Of a stretch of DNA of 64,000 bases, positions 34,866-42,355 are shown one piece after another. This DNA is from an uncultured Mollicutes bacterium. Lineage in GTDB: Bacteria > Bacillota_I > Bacilli_A > RFN20 > CAG-826. Each line of letters begins with the position of its first letter. Positions within the stretch are counted from its first letter, which is position 1. Made by a program: the position numbers and the translations under genes. The DNA lies in NCBI GenBank assembly GCA_900545015.1, contig UQXJ01000004.1:1-64000 (forward strand), in the 5' to 3' direction. A model generated the notes under the pieces. It searched no databases, was not told where the DNA came from, and saw only the letters and a list, made by a program, of their open reading frames with translations.

Positions 34866-35756
34866 ATGATTAAAAAATTTTTATCAAATAATGCACTAAA
34901 AATAATTGCATGTATATCGATGTTTTTCGATCATCTTGGAAAAATACTTCTTCTTTTTTATCCAGAAGTTGAAGCTATAAATATCACAAGTTATGTCTTT
35001 TCAATTATTGGCAGATTATCTCTTCCTATCTTCTTATTTTTAATTGTTGAAGGATATCATAACACTAAAAATATCAAAAAATATTTTCTTAGATTAGGAA
35101 CAATGGCATTAGTTATTGGTGCTTTTTTAATGACATTTTCATTAATTCCATCTATGCATTTATCTTCAATCCTTTATAAAGTTGGAAACATTTTTATAGA
35201 TTTAATTCTCTTTTTACTCGTTTTGTATTTACTAGACCATAAAAAGATGTATATAAAATGCCTCGCTATATTGCCTTTAGCTTATTTTACTTTATGTATC
35301 TTTATTCAAAGCGATATGATTCCTTTATCAAACATAACTAAATCAATATTTTCAGGAATTTTAAGTCAATATTCTTTAGTCACTCCTCTGATTTTAATTT
35401 CTTATTTAATTGTTAATTATATTTATAAAAGTCTTGCTTATAAAAACGTTGATGAATCAAATATTGAATTAATAGATATTAAAAAAGTCAATCTTGAATT
35501 AAGAACTAGATCTTATGCGATTGCTTTAGGCACTGTTTCTTTAATAATGTATTTATTAACTTATTCAACAGTTAATTTAAATACTGACTTTGCTATTAAT
35601 ACTTATTTCATTTTAAGTGCATTATTTATTATTGAATATAACGGAAAACTTGGAAAATCTAATAAGATTGTTAAAAATGCATATTATTTGTTTTACCCTC
35701 TACACATTAGTATTATTTATTTAGTGATATATCTCACTACATTAATAGGAGGATAA
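34866..35756 (+). CDS. TraX family membrane protein
   Basis: A 296-aa protein with about eight membrane spans. The N-terminal ALKIIACISMFFDHLGK segment, with its conserved DH, and the later LPIFLFLIVEGY match the TraX family. TraX acetylates F pilin in conjugative plasmids, but chromosomal TraX proteins in Firmicutes are of unknown substrate and are probably acyltransferases. I chose ATG 34866, 2 nt after the CPBP stop codon; the frame is open 22 codons upstream within the previous gene. There is no clear ribosome binding site, so coupled translation is likely. Confidence 0.78.
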   Translation: MIKKFLSNNALKIIACISMFFDHLGKILLLFYPEVEAINITSYVFSIIGRLSLPIFLFLIVEGYHNTKNIKKYFLRLGTMALVIGAFLMTFSLIPSMHLSSILYKVGNIFIDLILFLLVLYLLDHKKMYIKCLAILPLAYFTLCIFIQSDMIPLSNITKSIFSGILSQYSLVTPLILISYLIVNYIYKSLAYKNVDESNIELIDIKKVNLELRTRSYAIALGTVSLIMYLLTYSTVNLNTDFAINTYFILSALFIIEYNGKLGKSNKIVKNAYYLFYPLHISIIYLVIYLTTLIGG

Positions 35757-35760
35757 TTTT

Positions 35761-36072
35761 ATGTTAATACACATATCAAAAGAACAAAATTTCAAAGAAT
35801 TAGTATCAAAAGGAATTACATTAGTTGATTTCTATGCTACTTGGTGTGGCCCATGCAGAATGCTTGCACCTGAGCTTGAAAAGCTTGCTGAAATTGATGC
35901 ATCAATAAACGTAATTAAAGTTGATGTTGATGAATGTCCTGAAGTCGCTGGAGATTTTGGAATTAGAGTTGTCCCAACTTTAATCTTATTTAAAGATGGT
36001 GCAGTTGTTACAAGTTCAAGTGGATATAGACCATTTAACAGCTTAAAAAATCTTATCGATTCAGCTAAGTAA
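35761..36072 (+). CDS. trxA: Thioredoxin
   Basis: A 103-aa cytosolic disulfide reductase with the active site WCGPC at residues 28-32, the cis-proline motif VVPTLI near 73, and the usual C-terminal helix. GGAGG lies 8 nt before the ATG. It is 4 nt after the TraX gene and ends the CPBP-TraX-trxA run. An AAAACCTTG motif follows the stop. Confidence 0.94.
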   Translation: MLIHISKEQNFKELVSKGITLVDFYATWCGPCRMLAPELEKLAEIDASINVIKVDVDECPEVAGDFGIRVVPTLILFKDGAVVTSSSGYRPFNSLKNLIDSAK

Positions 36073-36078
36073 AGAGTT

Positions 36079-36087
36079 AAAACCTTG
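36079..36087 (+). repeat. AAAACCTTG motif (3 of 6 seen)
   Basis: The motif lies 6 nt after the trxA stop, flanked by a weak AAAGAGTT/AACTTTTT pairing that might serve as a poor terminator. Confidence 0.4.
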
Positions 36088-36131
36088 AACTTTTTCACGA
36101 TAACGTCAAAAAAATAATAATATTTTTGTCT

Positions 36132-36160
36132 TTGCTTTTTTAATAAACGTTAACTATAAT
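36132..36160 (+). promoter_or_regulatory. Promoter of a small RNA unit
   Basis: TTGCTT (36132-36137), a 17-nt spacer and a perfect TATAAT (36155-36160). The predicted transcription start (about 36167) is exactly the first base of the closing stem of the RNA that follows. Confidence 0.7.
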
Positions 36161-36166
36161 ATTAAA

Positions 36167-36257
36167 GAATCAATGGTTGATTATTGAGGCGAAAATTTCG
36201 ACCTCTCAAAACTCTTACAGCTTGACTGTTTACTAGAAATCCATTGATTCTTTTTTT
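36167..36257 (+). ncRNA. Putative structured small RNA, about 91 nt
   Basis: GAATCAATGG (36167-36176) pairs perfectly with CCATTGATTC (36241-36250), closing the whole molecule, and seven T follow as in an intrinsic terminator. Inside are a GAGG-CGAA/TTCG-CCTC hairpin (36186-36205) and an ACAG/CTGT hairpin (36217-36229). No ORF with a ribosome binding site lies within. I do not recognise it as SRP RNA (no GGAAG apical motif), 6S, tmRNA or a known riboswitch, and the next gene downstream is convergent, so it is not a leader. It is the main content of the 330-bp gap between trxA and the next gene. Confidence 0.65.
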
Positions 36258-36370
36258 ATTAAGTCATTAACTAAAAGATTTTTAAATACTTTTAGTTTTA
36301 TTGTTTAAATATAAGAAGAAACAAAATGTTTTAATGTATTGATGTGTATTAAATTTTTATTTTTTAGTGA

Positions 36371-36379
36371 AAAACCTTG
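36371..36379 (+). repeat. AAAACCTTG motif (4 of 6 seen)
   Basis: AAAAACCTTGCAAATCTCG lies just 3' of the small membrane protein gene on the other strand. Flanks resemble those at 45637 and 54720 for about 25 nt. Confidence 0.45.
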
Positions 36380-36402
36380 CAAATCTCGCTTGTTTTAAGA
36401 TT

Positions 36403-36714
36403 TTAGCCACCAAATACATTAGTAAGAATTGCTAAATAAATTACAAAGATAACAAAACTTACGATAAATAAAATAACATTTAAAGCTAAGCCAAAGTTTG
36501 AATAGCTTCGGCCACCTTTTGTATTATCTTTAGAGATGTTCACGCCAATCGCACAAAGTACAATTCCTGCAACAGCAAACATTAAAGCAACAATACTTAA
36601 ATACCAAAAAACGAAAGATAAGCAACTAAATATAAGTGAAGTTAAAGCAAACACGAATCCTATAAGACCACAAACGGTATTTTTATTTACGAAATGTTCC
36701 TTTTTTTCACTCAT
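36403..36714 (-). CDS. Small membrane protein (DUF4190-like)
   Basis: A 103-aa protein with three hydrophobic spans (about residues 14-36, 38-58 and 76-100) and a short polar loop. The pattern of two close spans ending in CAIGV, a polar linker, then one more span resembles DUF4190/DUF4064-type proteins of unknown function. GAGGTGA precedes the ATG. It begins 9 nt after the Wzy-like gene and is probably co-transcribed with it. Confidence 0.65.
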   Translation of the reverse strand: MSEKKEHFVNKNTVCGLIGFVFALTSLIFSCLSFVFWYLSIVALMFAVAGIVLCAIGVNISKDNTKGGRSYSNFGLALNVILFIVSFVIFVIYLAILTNVFGG

Positions 36715-36723
36715 ATAATCACC

Positions 36724-38424
36724 TCACTTCTTTCCGTTTAATAACTCTGAATAAAATATATAATAAGTGTCATTAGCTTTATAGTAAATTGCTTTATAAT
36801 CTTTTTCATAATTGCTTGGATCGCTCATATAGCCATTTAAGAAAACTTTTTCTTTTGAACCGAGTAAAACTACAACATTTAAGTGTTTAGTTTTATCTTT
36901 TTTCATCTTTTCAATAATGCTTTCCTGTAATTTAATTAACATAGTATTTAACTCAGGGAATTTATCTTTTTCAAAATCATACATTGAATAATGTAATTCA
37001 AGTTCACATTCAAATTTTTTAGATCCAAATCTTTCAATAATATACTTTCTTCCAATTGCTTTATCATATTCAAGATTAATAATTAATACGAAAAACGTTC
37101 CAAAGCATCCACCAAAGAAATCACCAAATAGCATTGGCATAGATTCAAAGAATCCATAAACTACTTGAGATAACGATAAAGCAACAAAATAACCTAAGAT
37201 TTTCTTATTGTATTTATACATTTTTATAGCTTTATAGAGCATCAAAGCGTAAATGCAAATAATAAATACTAGATAAGGTACACCACCATGCACTAAATAT
37301 TCAAAAATTGTGTCATGCATGTAGTAAATATATCCATAAGTTCTTGGGAAAATAAATCCAAGTCCATAGCCAGTTCCAAGAGTTAAATCTAACCAATTAG
37401 CATTTTGAAGAACGGTTTTAACAAGTTCTAATCTATCATTTATTAAAACTCTCTTAAATAAATCAAAAATATCTATTAAATAAATCATTGATTCACCATC
37501 TTTAATTCGAATCATTTTAAATATGTATGCGTCTAATAAAAGATAGGTAATTCCACCAACTAAAATAATTGTAATTATTGAACATAAAATCTTATGTTTT
37601 TTAAATGATGAAAGGTATGAATAGATAAAATAGAAGAAATATAAAGTCATTGTTGATAGTGTTGCAGCTCTACAACGAGAAACAACAATAAAAGGTATAA
37701 AAAATATTGAAAATATAAAAATCCATTTTTTATAAAGAACTGATAGAACAAGAATTGATACAATTGCAATATAGCAAAGATGCCCAAAAACATTACCAAT
37801 TACAAAAAATGAGCGTGCTGTAACTGTTCCATCTTTAAAAATGAAACCGTATTTAAAGAAATCTATATAAGCTGTTTGTTCTTTGATTACACTATAAATA
37901 CAAGCACTTACAGTGAATAAAATCATTGAGCCTAATAAAATTGTTAAGAATTTTCTATAGCCTTTAACTGGCTTAAATAAAAAGAAAAATGAATAAATCA
38001 TTAAAGTTGATAAATAGAAACTTAATAATGACCATATTTTTTCATTTAATGTTGGTGTATTTTGTTCGTTTGGGAATCCATTAGCATATAGATGAGTCAA
38101 ATCTTTTAAAAAGATTAAGCATCCCATATATATAATAAGGATAATAAGAATCATTATGAATGCCCACTGATTCTTCTTTCCTTTAAATAAATCATTATGA
38201 GAGGCAATAATAATTGCAAACACATAAAGCAATGTAATAATTGAAGGAATTAAAATTATTAGCCAAAGAGGGAATGCTTTTCCAAATACAGTAAAATCAG
38301 GAAAACTTCCGATATTAGCAGTTAATATATTCCCATAAAATAAAGATAGAATTACAGCTATACCTAGTAAGCATAAATATAAAACACCTTTAACACTAGA
38401 AGATTCTTTTCTTGCTATTTCCAT
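36724..38424 (-). CDS. O-antigen ligase/polymerase-like membrane protein
   Basis: A 566-aa protein with about 12 membrane spans through residue 430 and a cytosolic C-terminal tail of about 130 residues. The region LTLGTGYGLGF ... HDTIFEYLVHGGVPYL (about residues 345-385) resembles the Wzy_C/O-antigen ligase pattern (GtG ... HN ... G), a domain that polymerises or transfers surface glycans in Gram-positive cells too. No other glycan genes are nearby. There is no Shine-Dalgarno sequence; TATAAA lies 8 nt before the ATG, suggesting a leaderless message. Confidence 0.65.
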   Translation of the reverse strand: MEIARKESSSVKGVLYLCLLGIAVILSLFYGNILTANIGSFPDFTVFGKAFPLWLIILIPSIITLLYVFAIIIASHNDLFKGKKNQWAFIMILIILIIYMGCLIFLKDLTHLYANGFPNEQNTPTLNEKIWSLLSFYLSTLMIYSFFFLFKPVKGYRKFLTILLGSMILFTVSACIYSVIKEQTAYIDFFKYGFIFKDGTVTARSFFVIGNVFGHLCYIAIVSILVLSVLYKKWIFIFSIFFIPFIVVSRCRAATLSTMTLYFFYFIYSYLSSFKKHKILCSIITIILVGGITYLLLDAYIFKMIRIKDGESMIYLIDIFDLFKRVLINDRLELVKTVLQNANWLDLTLGTGYGLGFIFPRTYGYIYYMHDTIFEYLVHGGVPYLVFIICIYALMLYKAIKMYKYNKKILGYFVALSLSQVVYGFFESMPMLFGDFFGGCFGTFFVLIINLEYDKAIGRKYIIERFGSKKFECELELHYSMYDFEKDKFPELNTMLIKLQESIIEKMKKDKTKHLNVVVLLGSKEKVFLNGYMSDPSNYEKDYKAIYYKANDTYYIFYSELLNGKK

Positions 38425-38432
38425 GTTGTAAT

Positions 38433-38438
38433 TTTATA
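38433..38438 (-). promoter_or_regulatory. -10 box of the Wzy-like gene
   Basis: TATAAA on the minus strand, 8 nt before the ATG at 38424. The predicted leader is about 2 nt and there is no ribosome binding site. Confidence 0.45.
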
Positions 38439-38710
38439 TCATTTACCAAAAAATTACTATTTATATCGGATAGGCACTACTTGACGCTTAATTGCAAAGA
38501 TAAATCTTTTGCACATTAAAACCGGATTAAAAATTGCTCTTTGTCTTTTTTAGGTTGAAAATGCATATCACAACTTTATAAAATATTTAAAGAAATGAAA
38601 AACATTTCGATTTGTTATTTGACGTCTTATTAACTTCTACCCCTTATCATGTTTCATGATCCCCAAAAAGTAAATGAGAAATTTTTTCAATCTATAAGGA
38701 GAATAATTTA
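38439..38710. other. Divergent intergenic region with two hairpins
   Basis: No gene is seen. TGCAAAGAT (38493-38501) pairs with ATCTTTTGCA (38504-38513) with one bulge, and ATCATG (38646-38651) pairs with CATGAT (38655-38660). Two TTGACG boxes (38481, 38619) are possible -35 elements for the lipoprotein operon, but no matching -10 is convincing. AAGGAG just before 38711 is the ribosome binding site. Confidence 0.45.
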
Positions 38711-40789
38711 ATGAAAAGAAAAAGCTGTTTAACAATCGTACTCGCACTTGGCTCCATAGCTTTATCAGCATGTGGTCAAACTGCACCAAAACCAACTAGT
38801 ATTACAATTAAGGCTGAAGGAGATAAGAACTCTGTCAAGGTCGGAGAAACTTTAAAATTCTCAGCAGTCGTCGCACCAGAAGGCGTTGAACAAAAAGTTA
38901 ATTGGACAATCGCACCTCTTACTGGCGAAGCAACAATTTCTGAAAGTGGTTTGTTCACTGCAACTAAAGAAGGTAATGTCAATGTTGTCGCAACATCATG
39001 GAGTGATGAAGCAGTCAAAGCAACTTACCCTGTTACAATCACAAAAGCTGAAATCGTTTTAACTAAATTAGATATCGTCGCTTCAAAAACAGAACTTGAT
39101 ATTAACGAAACTGTACAACTCGCAGTTAGAACAACACCAGAAGGTGCAAGCAATGATGTTCTCTGGGAAGTTAATAATACTGAAATAGCAACAATCAATG
39201 TCGCAGGACAATTAAAAGCTCTTAAAGCGGGTACTGTTAAAGTTACTGCTACAAGTAAAAAAGATTCTTTAATTAAAGCAACAAAAGAATTTACAGTTAA
39301 AGCTGGCCAAGCTGGACCAGATACGCCAGAAAATCCTGATGTTGATTGGAACACAGTAAAAGTTTCAACAGTTGATGAATATTTAGCTGCTAAAAAGGAT
39401 GAAAAATTAAAAGTTAAAGGAACATGTACTGCTATTTGTGCTAATGGCGAAAAAGGTGTTACATATTATTTAAGTAATGGCAAAGCTGGTATCTTAGTAT
39501 ATCAACAAAAAGCTGCTCTTGGTGTCCCAGAAATTGGCAAAGTTTATGAAGTCGGTGGAACAAAGAAAGTTGCTAATGGTACACATGAAATTTCAAATGC
39601 AGAAGTTTTTAAAGCAATTGATGAAAAAGTTGACTATGTAACTACAGATATTTCATCACTCAAATTTGGTGATTTAAATACTATGGCTTCATATCAAGGT
39701 GGTATCGTTAACTTTAAAGATGCTGTAATCACTTCAATTCCAACAAACTTAAAAGAAGATTTCTCAGTTGGATTTGCTATTGGAAAGAACGAAAGCACAA
39801 TTAGAATTGACAATGACTTTATGAGCGCTGATGAATTCACTGCATTTGGAAAAATGTTCGAAAGTGCAGTTGTCGGACAAAAATTTTCTGCTAAGGGATA
39901 TATGAATGCATTCGGTTACGGAAAACCAAAAAATCAAATCACAGTTTTAAATACAAAAGATATCGCTATCACAGAATTATCAGATCAAGAAAAAGCTGAT
40001 CTTTATGTTAAAGAAATTTCAATTAAATCATCTTATACAAAAGATATAACTAAAGTTGATCTCCCAACTACACTTGCAAGTCTTGAAGGTTCAACAATTT
40101 CATGGGAATCAGATAGTGCAGCAGTCTCAGCTGATGGGACAATCACTCATGGTGATACTATGTTAACTGTAAAATTAACTGCAACATTAACTTATAAAGA
40201 AGCGAAAGCTAAAAAATCATTTGTCGTTACTGTTTTCCCTAAGAACGATGACAACTTAACTGTTGTAAATACACTTGATTTCGAAGAATGTACAATGGGT
40301 AGCGGGCAAGGTGAAACAAGCGCTGAAAGACCATCATACTCAGACAAAGCCAATAATGACATTGTTAATCTCGGAACTCCAAAAACAAAATGGTTAATGA
40401 AAAACTGCTTAATCGCAGGTAGCAAAGATGACCACAAAGAGGGTAAGTTTACAGCAAGATTAAAATGTGATAAAGCTGATCAAACAAAATCAGGTAGTAT
40501 TAAGCTTGAAGAAAATTACGACTTCTCAATGATTGAATTCAAATTAGCTACATTCGGCGCTCATGCACACGGTGCAGAAATTTACGTCTCATATTCAAAT
40601 GACGCAGGTGCAACTTGGACAAATATTGATGGCAGGGATGCTATTGCAACTAGTTATGAATTAGAAACTTTCCGTTTTGAAATTCCTAACGCAAACGCTA
40701 CTACAAGAGTTGCTCTCAACTACAGAGCAGGTTCATCTAAATCTACAATTAATATTGATAGCATTAGATTATTAAAGGTTAATGCATAA
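38711..40789 (+). CDS. Surface lipoprotein with Ig-like (BIG2) domains
   Basis: A 692-aa secreted protein. A lipoprotein signal ends in LSAC with the lipidated cysteine at residue 21. Two BIG2-like beta domains follow (about 32-115 and 117-198, with VKVGETLKFSA and LDINETVQLAV strands and WTI/WEV cores). After a proline linker comes an OB-like domain (about 213-420), another Ig-like repeat near 440-515, and a C-terminal beta-sandwich of the carbohydrate-binding type. It is probably anchored to the outer face of the membrane. Its last base is shared with the start of the next lipoprotein gene, so the two are coupled. Ligand unknown. Confidence 0.75.
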   Translation: MKRKSCLTIVLALGSIALSACGQTAPKPTSITIKAEGDKNSVKVGETLKFSAVVAPEGVEQKVNWTIAPLTGEATISESGLFTATKEGNVNVVATSWSDEAVKATYPVTITKAEIVLTKLDIVASKTELDINETVQLAVRTTPEGASNDVLWEVNNTEIATINVAGQLKALKAGTVKVTATSKKDSLIKATKEFTVKAGQAGPDTPENPDVDWNTVKVSTVDEYLAAKKDEKLKVKGTCTAICANGEKGVTYYLSNGKAGILVYQQKAALGVPEIGKVYEVGGTKKVANGTHEISNAEVFKAIDEKVDYVTTDISSLKFGDLNTMASYQGGIVNFKDAVITSIPTNLKEDFSVGFAIGKNESTIRIDNDFMSADEFTAFGKMFESAVVGQKFSAKGYMNAFGYGKPKNQITVLNTKDIAITELSDQEKADLYVKEISIKSSYTKDITKVDLPTTLASLEGSTISWESDSAAVSADGTITHGDTMLTVKLTATLTYKEAKAKKSFVVTVFPKNDDNLTVVNTLDFEECTMGSGQGETSAERPSYSDKANNDIVNLGTPKTKWLMKNCLIAGSKDDHKEGKFTARLKCDKADQTKSGSIKLEENYDFSMIEFKLATFGAHAHGAEIYVSYSNDAGATWTNIDGRDAIATSYELETFRFEIPNANATTRVALNYRAGSSKSTINIDSIRLLKVNA

Positions 40790-42258
40790 TGATTAGAAAT
40801 AAGACTTTATTAACATTTTCTTCTTTAATAGTATTTGCTGTTACCTCATGTGGAGGAACTGATTTAAATAATATCCCATCAAGCATGAAAATCATGCTTG
40901 ATGGCAAAGTATTTGATTCAAAAGATGTTTCAATTGGAGATATTTATACATTTACTTTAGATTTACCAGCTGAAGCAAAATCAGTTCTTGAAACTATTTC
41001 ATGGACAAGTAGCGATTCAAATATTGTATCAGTTGAAAATAACGGAAAAATTTTTGCAAAATCAACCGGAACTGCAATTATCACTGCTGCTTCTTCAAAA
41101 TATTCTTCTTTAAGAAGTAGCGTATTTGTAAACGTCAAAGAAAACATTCATCAAGATAGTGTTGGTACTGGTTTCACAAAAGATGATCCAATCTTTAAGG
41201 GAAATGAAGGTTCAAATGAACCAATTGAAATTTATTTCATTGAAGTGCAACAAATGTATGAAGATTGCATTTACATCAAAAAAGGTAACGTTGACGTATT
41301 AATTGATGGCGGTGAAGCTTACGATGGGAAATATGCAAGCACATTCTTAAAACAAAAAATGGGCGATGATAGACTTGATTTGCTTATCGCAACACACGGC
41401 GATGGTGATCATATCAATGGTATTCCTAACGCATTATCAAACATCAACTACATTTCTACTATCATTGACTATGGTGGAATCCAAACTTCAGATTATGCAA
41501 GAAAAAAGGCTGAATTTATTAAAAAGGGTGCTCTCTACCATACAGCATATGATTGTGTAAACTTTACTGACGGAATCACTTCAAGATACTATTTAACAAG
41601 CGAATTCTATGTCGATATCTTAGATACTAACTCATATTGTAAAAATAATGAATCAAAATCAAGTAACCCATATAGTGTTGCTGCATTATTTTCTTACAAG
41701 GATTTTTCGTTCTTTACTGCTGGTGACTTAACAAAAGATTCTGAAGAATCATTAATGAAAAAAGTTGATCTTCCTAATGTTACTTTGTATAAAGCAAGTC
41801 ACCATGGAAGTCATGGTTCAAATACACAAGCTTTAATGAACAAATTGAATCCAAAAGGTGTTGCAATTAGTGCAGCTATCCCAAAAGGAAGCTACGGACA
41901 AGCTCCAACAGCACCAAGCCCTTCAAAAACTTATAATCTTAATGCTACAAAAGGACACCCTGCAGAAGAAGCTATCGAAAGAATTTACCAAATTCCTAAC
42001 ATCATGTCTAACTTAAGAGTTTATTGGAACGGTGTTAATGGTACAATGTGCTTTAAATCACATGGCGAAAATGACTTTGAATTCTCTGGATCGCCAACAA
42101 TGAATGGTTATTACGACCTTACAAAAACAAATGGTGTCGGTGAATGGAACGAAAAAGCTAATGACTGGAAAAATAAAGTCACTGGCGAAGAAAATCTTAA
42201 ATTTAGTGATACAAAAGCTTTCAAATTCAGAGGCTACGATAAATATTTACCTCATTAA
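40789..42258 (+). CDS. Surface lipoprotein with BIG2 and ComEC-like metallo-beta-lactamase domains
   Basis: A 489-aa secreted protein. A lipoprotein signal ends at VTSC, with the lipid cysteine at residue 21. One BIG2-like domain (about 30-118) precedes a metallo-beta-lactamase fold (about 145-440). Metal-site motifs are THGDGDH (H203, D205, D207, H208), FTAGDL near residue 308, and ASHHGSHGS near 335. The HxDxDH form and HHGS block match the nuclease-like C-terminal domain of the DNA uptake protein ComEC, but here it is free-standing and extracellular. A surface nuclease or phosphodiesterase is likely by inference. Confidence 0.8.
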   Translation: MIRNKTLLTFSSLIVFAVTSCGGTDLNNIPSSMKIMLDGKVFDSKDVSIGDIYTFTLDLPAEAKSVLETISWTSSDSNIVSVENNGKIFAKSTGTAIITAASSKYSSLRSSVFVNVKENIHQDSVGTGFTKDDPIFKGNEGSNEPIEIYFIEVQQMYEDCIYIKKGNVDVLIDGGEAYDGKYASTFLKQKMGDDRLDLLIATHGDGDHINGIPNALSNINYISTIIDYGGIQTSDYARKKAEFIKKGALYHTAYDCVNFTDGITSRYYLTSEFYVDILDTNSYCKNNESKSSNPYSVAALFSYKDFSFFTAGDLTKDSEESLMKKVDLPNVTLYKASHHGSHGSNTQALMNKLNPKGVAISAAIPKGSYGQAPTAPSPSKTYNLNATKGHPAEEAIERIYQIPNIMSNLRVYWNGVNGTMCFKSHGENDFEFSGSPTMNGYYDLTKTNGVGEWNEKANDWKNKVTGEENLKFSDTKAFKFRGYDKYLPH

Positions 42259-42265
42259 TTAAATA

Positions 42266-42293
42266 GGGGACGCAAGTGATGCGTTCTCTTTTT
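42266..42293 (+). terminator. Terminator of the lipoprotein operon
   Basis: GGGGACGCA (42266-42274) pairs with TGCGTTCTC (42280-42288) with G-U pairs; a T5 run follows. Confidence 0.85.
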
Positions 42294-42305
42294 ATATTAG
42301 AAGTA

Positions 42306-42350
42306 AACAAAAAGAGGATATTTTATAGTTCACTATAATTTATCCTCTTT
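42306..42350 (-). terminator. Terminator of nrdD
   Basis: AAAGAGGATA (42311-42320) and TATCCTCTTT (42341-42350) form a 10-bp stem extended by an inner TATAGT/ACTATA pairing. On the minus strand it ends in TTTTTG. It lies 6 nt after the nrdD stop. Confidence 0.85.
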
Positions 42351-42355
42351 ATTTC

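Noticed and set aside
36167..36257. Assignment of the small RNA as SRP RNA, 6S RNA or a riboswitch
   Set aside because: The SRP GGAAG-type apical loop, the 6S central bubble and any downstream gene in the same direction are all missing.
39025..39354. 109-codon ORF antisense to the BIG2 lipoprotein gene
   Set aside because: It is a low-stop frame created by codon bias of the real gene; no start signals.
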